DNA from: an uncultured Comamonadaceae bacterium
Lineage (GTDB): Bacteria; Pseudomonadota; Gammaproteobacteria; Burkholderiales; Burkholderiaceae_C
Assembly: GCA_937893415.1 (NCBI GenBank)
Contig: CALBWZ010000369.1
Coordinates: forward strand, 1-9,527
Direction: 5' to 3'
Length of the DNA stretch: 9,527 bases
Positions 1 to 9,527 of this stretch are shown piece after piece (position 1 is the first letter of the stretch; each line of letters starts with the position of its first letter). The notes under the pieces were generated by a model. It was not told the origin of the DNA, ran no database searches, and saw only the letters and a program-made list of their open reading frames with translations. Position numbers and translations under genes: made by a program.

Positions 1-34
1 AGGTAGCAACATGTAACGCTAAGACCTTACAACC
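1..34. other. Short non-coding end downstream of gltD
   Basis: Thirty-four bases follow the gltD stop. No hairpin plus T-run is seen, so no terminator can be called here. An ATG on the minus strand at 12-10 leaves only four codons before the window edge and cannot be judged as a gene start. Confidence 0.4.
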
Positions 35-1501
35 TTATCGTGGCAATACACTGACACCCATTAAGAACTGGTCAATGGCGCGCGCGGCTTGTCGCCCCTC
101 GCGTATGGCCCACACCACCAAACTTTGACCGCGGCGCATATCACCCGCTGCAAACACCTTGTCCACATTGGTGTAGTAGCCCCCCTCTTCGTCCACGCTG
201 GCTTGGGCATTGCCTCTCATATCTTTGTCCACCCCAAATGCATCCAGCACAGTGGCGACCGGATTCGCAAAACCCATTGCGAGCAACACCAAATCTGCTT
301 TTAACAACTGTTCGGAACCAGCCACCTCAGTCATCCTGCCATCAGTCCACTCCAAACGCACTGTCTTGACACCTGTGACTTGGCCTTTTTCGCCTACAAA
401 CTCTTTGGTGGCAATGGCAAACTCCCGCACACAGCCCTCGGCATGGCTGGAACTGGTTCGCAACTTAATGGGCCAATAAGGCCATACCATGGGCTTGTCC
501 TCTTGGTCAGGTGGTTGTGCCATCAGTTCAAACTGGGTCACGCTGGCAGCGCCATGGCGGTTGCTGGTACCCACGCAGTCAGAACCAGTGTCGCCACCGC
601 CAATCACGACCACGTGCTTGCCATCGGCTCGGATTTGCCTTTTGAACTCATCGCCGGCATTGACTTTGTTTTGCTGTGGCAGCATTTCCATAGCGAAGTG
701 CACGCCAGCCAAATCACGCCCTTTGACAGGCAAGTCACGAGACTGCTCGGAACCGCCAGTCAGCAACACAGCATCGAACTCTGCAGTCAACGCCTGGGGT
801 GAAACCGTTTCTTTTGACCAGTTTGTGACCACGCTGTCAACAGGCATACCGGCTACCAACACGCCCGTTTTGAAGGTTACCCCTTCAGCCTGCATTTGCT
901 GCACGCGGCGGTCAATGTGTATCTTTTCCATTTTGAAATCAGGAATGCCGTAACGCAGCAACCCACCAACACGGTCGTTCTTCTCAAACACCGTGACGTC
1001 GTGACCAGCGCGAGCCAGCTGTTGCGCAGCGGCCAAGCCTGCAGGGCCAGAGCCCACAACGGCAATACATTTGCCGGTTTTGTGGATGTTCACCACCGGC
1101 TGAACCCAGTCTTCTGCCCAAGCACGGTCAATGATGGCGTGTTCAATCGACTTGATACCAACGGCATCGTCGTTAACGTTCAGCGTGCAAGCGGCCTCGC
1201 ATGGCGCTGGACAAATGCGCCCAGTGAACTCAGGGAAATTGTTGGTGCTGTGCAGCACATCAATGGCGTTTTTCCAATCGCCTTGAAACACCAACTCGTT
1301 GAAGTCCGGAATAATGTTGTTGACAGGGCAGCCACTGTTACAAAAGGGCGTGCCGCAATCCATGCAGCGCGCAGACTGCTGCTTAGCGCTCGCATCGTCC
1401 AAGCCGATTACAAACTCTTTGTAGTTTTTCAAGCGCTCTTTAGGAGGCAAGTACGCCTCTTCAACACGCTCAAAATCCATGAATCCAGTAATTTTCCCCA
1501 T
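35..1501 (-). CDS. gltD: Glutamate synthase (NADPH) small subunit
   Basis: This is the beta subunit of NADPH-GOGAT. In this family it oxidises NADPH at FAD and passes electrons through iron-sulfur clusters to the FMN of GltB, in the cytoplasm. The 488-residue length is normal for the family. An N-terminal cysteine domain is visible, with C46, C49, C54 and C58 ([14 protein letters not shown]) and C97, C101 and C105 (CPAPCEAAC), the expected ligands for two [4Fe-4S] clusters. The FAD-binding Rossmann motif [12 protein letters not shown] lies at about 148-159, followed by [16 protein letters not shown] second dinucleotide motif, [13 protein letters not shown] (about 299-311), should bind NADPH. 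The C-terminal FAD motif [17 protein letters not shown] is at about 450-466. The ATG at 1501 is preceded by an AGGAG Shine-Dalgarno with a 7-nt spacer, and the gene starts 29 bp after the gltB stop, so co-transcription with gltB is likely. It ends in TAA. Related FAD/4Fe-4S subunits exist in other enzymes, but the adjacent gltB settles the assignment. Confidence 0.97.
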   Translation of the reverse strand: MGKITGFMDFERVEEAYLPPKERLKNYKEFVIGLDDASAKQQSARCMDCGTPFCNSGCPVNNIIPDFNELVFQGDWKNAIDVLHSTNNFPEFTGRICPAPCEAACTLNVNDDAVGIKSIEHAIIDRAWAEDWVQPVVNIHKTGKCIAVVGSGPAGLAAAQQLARAGHDVTVFEKNDRVGGLLRYGIPDFKMEKIHIDRRVQQMQAEGVTFKTGVLVAGMPVDSVVTNWSKETVSPQALTAEFDAVLLTGGSEQSRDLPVKGRDLAGVHFAMEMLPQQNKVNAGDEFKRQIRADGKHVVVIGGGDTGSDCVGTSNRHGAASVTQFELMAQPPDQEDKPMVWPYWPIKLRTSSSHAEGCVREFAIATKEFVGEKGQVTGVKTVRLEWTDGRMTEVAGSEQLLKADLVLLAMGFANPVATVLDAFGVDKDMRGNAQASVDEEGGYYTNVDKVFAAGDMRRGQSLVVWAIREGRQAARAIDQFLMGVSVLPR

Positions 1502-1508
1502 AATTTTT

Positions 1509-1513
1509 CTCCT
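1509..1513 (-). promoter_or_regulatory. Ribosome binding site of gltD
   Basis: AGGAG on the minus strand, 7 nt before the gltD ATG at 1501. It lies in the 29-bp gltB-gltD spacer. The spacer shows no hairpin or promoter-like hexamers, which supports one gltBD transcript. Confidence 0.85.
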
Positions 1514-1530
1514 GTAAGCCGTTGGCTACA

Positions 1531-6267
<4,737 letters not shown>

Positions 6268-6273
6268 GCTCAA

Positions 6274-6278
6274 CTCCT
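6274..6278 (-). promoter_or_regulatory. Ribosome binding site that fixes the gltB start at GTG
   Basis: AGGAG on the minus strand, 6 nt before GTG at 6267-6265. The next in-frame candidate, ATG at 6249-6247, has only an A/C-rich stretch in front of it. This site therefore favours a GTG start and adds six residues to an ATG-based model. Confidence 0.75.
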
Positions 6279-6300
6279 GATGACTTTTGTAATACCAGAT

Positions 6301-6329
6301 AGGATAAGGGCAAACCCCAAGCTCATCAA
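6301..6329 (-). promoter_or_regulatory. Candidate sigma-70 promoter of gltB
   Basis: On the minus strand, TTGATG (6329-6324) and TATCCT (6306-6301) are separated by exactly 17 nt. Each hexamer matches the consensus at 4 of 6 positions. Initiation about 7 nt downstream would give a leader of roughly 27 nt containing the AGGAG site. A weaker alternative is an extended -10 (TGGTATTAC, 6297-6289), but it has no good -35 and would start almost on the ribosome binding site. This is a reading by eye with no experimental support. Confidence 0.35.
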
Positions 6330-6333
6330 GCAA

Positions 6334-6360
6334 ATTAATTAGGGTCAGATCCCAATTAAT
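6334..6360. repeat. REP-like hairpin 1, between transposase and gltB
   Basis: An imperfect inverted repeat. The arms ATTAATTAGGG (6334-6344) and CCCAATTAAT (6351-6360) pair over 10 bp, with a single unpaired A at 6341 and the 6-nt loop TCAGAT. It contains the box AATTAGGG (6337-6344), which recurs in the second hairpin 48 bp away. No U-run follows on either strand, so it is not a classical intrinsic terminator. Its place just after a RayT-type transposase suggests a REP-like element, possibly that enzyme's substrate; this is inference. Confidence 0.55.
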
Positions 6361-6377
6361 CTCGGGTATGAAAATAT

Positions 6378-6410
6378 TTATTTAAATTAGGGACGTATCA
6401 ATTTAATTAA
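6378..6410. repeat. REP-like hairpin 2, between transposase and gltB
   Basis: Arms 6378-6388 and 6400-6410 are complementary at 10 of 11 positions, including the perfect core TTAAATT/AATTTAA, around an 11-nt loop AGGGACGTATC. The box AATTAGGG (6385-6392) is shared with hairpin 1, but here it spans arm and loop. The AT-rich stem is weak as RNA; a role as a DNA hairpin recognised by the neighbouring transposase is possible but inferred. It starts 26 bp beyond the transposase stop codon at 6437-6439. Confidence 0.5.
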
Positions 6411-6436
6411 CAAAAACATGACACTTTGAAAAATTA

Positions 6437-7132
6437 TTACTTATTTTTTATCTTTGAGGGCCGTCCAACAGTCGTTTTTGCGACACGACGAGTTGTTTTT
6501 GATTGCAAACCATCTAAAAATCGACTGTCGCCGAAAGCCCACGATTTGAGAGCGTGTTCAGTGAGTTGCTTGGCCAAGCTGACACCCACCCCCTTCGCCA
6601 CCAACTCGATATAAGCCGCCTCGCGTGCAAACGGTGTATTGCCCAAACCCCACTGCAATGGATGGGCTGCCACCGCGTTGTCTACGCGTTTCCCGGCGTA
6701 ATGCAAGTAGCTAGACCATGGGTAATCACCTGGGTGTGCTGCCATGCCAGCTCGCACAGGGTTGAGATCCATGTAAACCATGCAGTTGAGCAAGTAACGC
6801 TCTGACTGAATGAGACTAGATTTGTACCGCCCCTCCCACAACGTGCCAGTGCGGCTGTGACGGCGATTAAACCAGCTGACGTATTGCCGCCCCAAAAATT
6901 GCATCAGCTTGGGCAAGCCTTGGCCTGTGCCGGGCGTAACCAACAAGTGAACATGGTTGTCCATGAGCACATACGCGTGCACCCTGACCTCAAACTCTGC
7001 TGCGTATTGGGCTTGCAGTGCCAGCCACTTAAGCCTGTCCACATCGTCCACAAATATGGCGAGGCGGTTATTCCCTCTAACCATCACATGGTGCGCATAG
7101 CCAGGCACCGCCAGCCTAGGCAACCTAGCCAT
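6437..7132 (-). CDS. REP-associated tyrosine transposase (RayT, Y1/IS200-like)
   Basis: A single-strand DNA transposase/nuclease of the HUH-Y1 superfamily. Family members cut and join one DNA strand at hairpins through a 5'-phosphotyrosine and often act on REP elements. The protein has 231 residues. It starts with the typical MARLPRLAVPGYAHHVMVRG and carries the metal-binding HUH motif H60-V-H62 (MDNHVHLLVTP). The probable catalytic Tyr84 lies in MQFLGRQYVSWFNRR and is followed by GTLWEGRYKSS. The family-typical DLNPVRAGM and PWSSY blocks are at about 122-142, and a basic GRPSK tail ends the protein. All core motifs are present, so it looks active. The ATG at 7132 is chosen because the family begins there; it overlaps the upstream stop by 8 nt (ATGGCTAG), which implies translational coupling. 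No good Shine-Dalgarno is seen, only a weak GGG about 6 nt upstream. There are no IS200-type flanking ends on the upstream side and no passenger gene, so this is more likely a resident single-copy RayT than an active insertion sequence. Confidence 0.9.
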   Translation of the reverse strand: MARLPRLAVPGYAHHVMVRGNNRLAIFVDDVDRLKWLALQAQYAAEFEVRVHAYVLMDNHVHLLVTPGTGQGLPKLMQFLGRQYVSWFNRRHSRTGTLWEGRYKSSLIQSERYLLNCMVYMDLNPVRAGMAAHPGDYPWSSYLHYAGKRVDNAVAAHPLQWGLGNTPFAREAAYIELVAKGVGVSLAKQLTEHALKSWAFGDSRFLDGLQSKTTRRVAKTTVGRPSKIKNK

Positions 7133-8324
7133 GCAAACCCGGTGCGCTGGCAAACATGTGGTGACCAGTCAAGCGAGCGTGGGCTTGGATGGCAAAGCGG
7201 TCTGTCATACCTGCAATGTAGTCAGCGGCCGCGCGCGCAGGCCTGGTGTAGCGCTGGTAATGCTCAGGCATGAGCGTCGGGTCTTGCACGTAAATTGAAA
7301 ACAAATCAGCCACCACTTGGCGCGCCCGTGCAGTGGTGTCTAAAACTTGCTCATGGCGGTATAGGTTGGCAAACAAAAATTGCTTCAACTCAATCGAGCG
7401 TGCGCGCATGCTAGGCGTAAAGGCAACCAGGGTTTTGCCATGCATGCGCACCGCCTTGGCGCTGTCTATACCCGCCTCCTGTATCGCTTGCTGTGTGTGT
7501 GCCAGCACGTCAAACACCTGCGCCGTGAGCAAGCGTCGAATGGTCTCTGCCAACAAACGCCGTCCAGACAGTTGCGGGTGATCGCGCAGCGTGTGGGCGG
7601 CGTGTTCTGCCACCAAGTCAACGGTTTGGAGTTGTTCAAAATCAATCAAGCCGGAGCGGACACCATCGTCGACATCGTGGGCGTTGTAGGCAATTTCATC
7701 GGCCAAGTTACACAACTGTGCCTCTAAACTGGGTGCAGTGCCATCTAAAAACCGGGCACCCACATCGTTTGGGCGCAGATCTTCAAGACGTCTTGCATTG
7801 GCAGCTGAGCAATGCTTCAAAATACCCTCGCGTGTTTCAAACGTTAGATTCAACCCGTCGTGGCTGGGGTAACGCCGTTCCAAGGTGTCGACAACACGCA
7901 AGCTTTGTAAATTGTGTTCAAAACCAGGCGAGTCGTTGTGTGCGCCATCGGCATCCTCTGCGTGATGGGCGCGCATGCATGCATCCAATGCGTCTTGACC
8001 GGCGTGGCCAAAGGGTGTGTGGCCTAAGTCATGGGCCAATGCAATAGCCTCTACCAAGTCTTCGTGCAAACCGAGGCTTCTGGCCAAGCTGCGTCCCAAC
8101 TGAGCCACCTCTAAGGAGTGAGTCAAACGTGTTCGAAACAGGTCACCCTCGTGGTTTAAAAAGACTTGGGTCTTGTATACCAAACGCCTAAAAGCGCTGC
8201 TGTGTATCACACGGTCTCTGTCGCGTTGGTAATCGTTACGGGTTGGTGCTGCAGCCTGCGCAAACAAGCGCCCCCGCGAGTGGGTCGGATCGCTGGCAAA
8301 CGGTGCGAGTGCGGACAGTATCAA
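7125..8324 (-). CDS. dgt: dGTPase-like deoxynucleoside triphosphate triphosphohydrolase
   Basis: An HD-domain metalloenzyme of the dGTP triphosphohydrolase-like family. Its relatives release tripolyphosphate from dNTPs, usually dGTP, and so help balance dNTP pools in the cytoplasm. The predicted protein has 399 residues. The N-terminal signature DYQRDRDRVIHSSAFRRLVY (31-50) is followed by KTQVFLNHEGDLFRTRLTHS, with metal ligand H69, the H98-D99 pair in ALAHDLGHTPFGHAG, and the final ligand D209 in LADEIAYNAHDVDDG. The C-terminal helical part is complete. No ATG occurs near the expected N-terminus; the first internal Met is at residue 117, beyond the catalytic motif. The TTG at 8324 is therefore taken as start, with GAGG 8 nt upstream inside the end of aroB. 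It lies 3 bp after the aroB stop and its TAG stop overlaps the transposase start, so it is probably co-transcribed with both. The exact substrate in this branch is uncertain, as many members are called only 'dGTPase-like'. Confidence 0.93.
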   Translation of the reverse strand: MILSALAPFASDPTHSRGRLFAQAAAPTRNDYQRDRDRVIHSSAFRRLVYKTQVFLNHEGDLFRTRLTHSLEVAQLGRSLARSLGLHEDLVEAIALAHDLGHTPFGHAGQDALDACMRAHHAEDADGAHNDSPGFEHNLQSLRVVDTLERRYPSHDGLNLTFETREGILKHCSAANARRLEDLRPNDVGARFLDGTAPSLEAQLCNLADEIAYNAHDVDDGVRSGLIDFEQLQTVDLVAEHAAHTLRDHPQLSGRRLLAETIRRLLTAQVFDVLAHTQQAIQEAGIDSAKAVRMHGKTLVAFTPSMRARSIELKQFLFANLYRHEQVLDTTARARQVVADLFSIYVQDPTLMPEHYQRYTRPARAAADYIAGMTDRFAIQAHARLTGHHMFASAPGLHG

Positions 8325-8327
8325 GAC

Positions 8328-9479
8328 TTAAGCCTCACACGTGGCGCCAAGCACCTCACGCACCACGGCATCCTCAGCTGCAGCCAAGCGCGCCTGACCA
8401 TCGCTGTTAACCAGCACAAACTTCACCTGACCACCTTCGGCTTTTTTATCAACGCGCATGTGGCCTAGGTATATATCAGCGGACGCATCGCCTCGAGAGT
8501 TGACCAATACTGGGCCGCTGGTGGGCAAGCCTGCGGCCGCTATCAGGGCACTAAGTCTGTCAACATACGCCTGATTAACAAAGCCTAAACGGTGTGACAA
8601 ATGCGCCGCCATCACCATGCCGCACCCAACAGCCTCGCCATGCAACCAAGTGCCATAACCCATTCCAGCCTCAATGGCGTGGCCAAAGGTGTGGCCAAAG
8701 TTAAGAATGGCACGCACGCCCTCCTCTCGCTCGTCTTGGGCAACCACCCACGATTTTATTTCGCAACTGCGCTGCACAGCCAACGACAACAGCTCGGCAT
8801 TGCCCGCGCGCAACTCAGACATATGGGCCTCTAACCAGTCAAAAAATGCCATATCAGCAATGGGGCCGTACTTGATAACCTCTGCCAAACCAGCGCTCAT
8901 CTCACGGACAGGCAGGGTTTGCAGGGCTTGCAAGTCGCAGACCACGCGGACGGGCTGGTAAAAAGCGCCCACCATATTTTTACCCATGGGGTGGTTCACA
9001 CCCGTTTTACCGCCCACAGACGAATCGACTTGCGACAGTAGCGTGGTGGGTACTTGCACAAAGGGCACACCGCGCATGTATGTGGCGGCTGCAAAACCTG
9101 TCATATCGCCGACCACACCACCGCCTAAAGCGAACAACACAGTTTTTCTATCCGCCTGATGGGCCAGCAAGGCGTCATAGATGAGCTGCAAGTGCTGCCA
9201 ATTTTTGTAGGCCTCGCCGTCAGGCAACACCACCGAAAGTACCCGTGTGTAATGCGGCTCAATAGCGTTTGTAAGCAGTTGCAAATACAACGGTGCAACG
9301 GTTGTGTTGGTCACCACCATCGCGGTTGCCGCTTTTGGCAACCCTTGCCAAAACTTAGGTGTGGTGAACGCTTCACCAGAAATGTGTATGTCGTAGGCGC
9401 GCGCCCCCAAGTCGATGTGCACCAAGCCGTTGGCAGGCAATCTATTAGAAAATGGAGGCAGGCTGTGATCTGTGGTCAT
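8328..9479 (-). CDS. aroB: 3-dehydroquinate synthase
   Basis: Catalyses the second step of the shikimate pathway, converting DAHP to 3-dehydroquinate with NAD+ and a divalent metal, in the cytoplasm. From the ATG at 9479 the protein has 383 residues, about 20 longer than the E. coli enzyme. The extra length is an N-terminal segment before the first conserved strand ([14 protein letters not shown], from about 20). Visible motifs are DGEAYKNW (87-94), the NAD-binding [13 protein letters not shown] (119-131), [20 protein letters not shown] (144-163), and K167. The expected metal ligands are E200 (GLAEVIKYG), H263 ([11 protein letters not shown]) and H280 (WLHGEAV). The sequence is intact and ends in TAA. 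The start is uncertain: no Shine-Dalgarno precedes the ATG, and the frame stays open to a GTG at 9515 that also lacks one. The ATG overlaps a TGA in another frame that is open to the window edge, which would fit coupling to an upstream gene; aroK is the usual neighbour. Confidence 0.96.
   Translation of the reverse strand: MTTDHSLPPFSNRLPANGLVHIDLGARAYDIHISGEAFTTPKFWQGLPKAATAMVVTNTTVAPLYLQLLTNAIEPHYTRVLSVVLPDGEAYKNWQHLQLIYDALLAHQADRKTVLFALGGGVVGDMTGFAAATYMRGVPFVQVPTTLLSQVDSSVGGKTGVNHPMGKNMVGAFYQPVRVVCDLQALQTLPVREMSAGLAEVIKYGPIADMAFFDWLEAHMSELRAGNAELLSLAVQRSCEIKSWVVAQDEREEGVRAILNFGHTFGHAIEAGMGYGTWLHGEAVGCGMVMAAHLSHRLGFVNQAYVDRLSALIAAAGLPTSGPVLVNSRGDASADIYLGHMRVDKKAEGGQVKFVLVNSDGQARLAAAEDAVVREVLGATCEA
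8333..8336 (-). promoter_or_regulatory. Ribosome binding site supporting the TTG start of dgt
   Basis: GAGG on the minus strand, within the last codons of aroB and 8 nt before TTG 8324-8322. It is the only Shine-Dalgarno-like stretch near the expected N-terminus and supports translational coupling to aroB. Confidence 0.5.
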
Positions 9480-9527
9480 GGTTGTGTTGTCAAGGTAATG
9501 GCGAAACACCGCCACTTAATTGCGTTA
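9480..9527 (-). other. Window edge upstream of aroB, possible tail of the preceding gene
   Basis: On the minus strand two reading frames enter from the window edge. One ends at TGA 9492-9490, 10 nt before the aroB ATG. The other ends at TGA 9478-9476 and forms an ATGA overlap with that ATG. Either could be the last codons of an upstream gene, with aroK expected from typical bacterial gene order. With only 12 to 17 codons visible, neither can be identified. A TTGACA at 9493-9488 has no matching -10 at normal spacing. Confidence 0.3.

Larger units (their letters stand above)
6268..6436. other. AT-rich intergenic region upstream of gltB
   Basis: This 169-bp stretch is the only sizeable non-coding region in the window and is clearly more AT-rich than the genes on either side. 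Read towards gltB, it holds the end of the transposase unit, hairpin 2, hairpin 1, the candidate promoter and the gltB ribosome binding site. No small open frame with a ribosome binding site, tRNA-like fold or riboswitch-like structure was recognised. Confidence 0.7.

Noticed and set aside
1..12. Start of another gene downstream of gltD (ATG at 12-10, minus strand)
   Set aside because: Only four codons are visible and the only purine-rich stretch (AAGG) is too far upstream to be a convincing ribosome-binding site.
6334..6360. Hairpin 1 as an intrinsic terminator of the transposase transcript
   Set aside because: The stem is AT-rich at its base with only three G-C pairs, and no U-run follows it on the minus strand.
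7133..7153. Seven-residue N-terminal extension of the transposase to a TTG at 7153
   Set aside because: The family-typical N-terminus MARLPRL begins at the ATG at 7132, and the TTG has no ribosome-binding site.
7973..7990. Alternating GCATGCATGCAT stretch that looks like a palindromic repeat
   Set aside because: It encodes ordinary residues (DACMRAH) of the dGTPase-like protein, is very short and has no second copy seen in the window.

Overview
The window looks like chromosomal DNA from a betaproteobacterium, most likely order Burkholderiales. This rests on family-level similarity of the five proteins and on the gene order aroB – dGTPase-like gene – (transposase) – gltB – gltD, both judged from memory and not by a database search. 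Base composition by eye is moderate, lower than in typical high-GC Burkholderiales. A freshwater or reduced-genome lineage is possible, but the sequence does not prove it.

All genes are on the minus strand, so transcription runs from high to low coordinates. In that order they are: aroB (3-dehydroquinate synthase, 9479-8328); a dGTPase-like HD-domain phosphohydrolase (8324-7125, TTG start, 3 bp after aroB); a RayT/Y1-type single-strand transposase (7132-6437) that overlaps the dGTPase stop by 8 nt; a 169-bp AT-rich intergenic region with two hairpin-forming elements and a candidate promoter; gltB (6267-1531); and gltD (1501-35), 29 bp after gltB. The window is almost fully coding. The only gaps are 1-34, 1502-1530, 6268-6436, 8325-8327 and the upstream edge at 9480-9527.

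Two functional blocks are visible. gltB and gltD encode the large and small subunits of NADPH-dependent glutamate synthase (GOGAT), which makes glutamate from glutamine and 2-oxoglutarate. They have consecutive strong ribosome-binding sites and probably form an operon driven from the 6268-6436 region. aroB and the dGTPase-like gene form a separate tightly packed housekeeping unit (shikimate pathway and dNTP control), probably continuing from an upstream gene cut off by the window edge.

The least ordinary part is the junction between these blocks. A complete, apparently intact RayT transposase is translationally coupled to the dGTPase-like gene. Its stop codon is followed by two related palindromes sharing the box AATTAGGG, and the second ends 4 bp before the best candidate gltB promoter. 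This resembles a RayT plus REP-element pair placed in front of a central nitrogen-assimilation operon. It is a variation on a known theme and not clearly a new system; the other genes look ordinary and intact.
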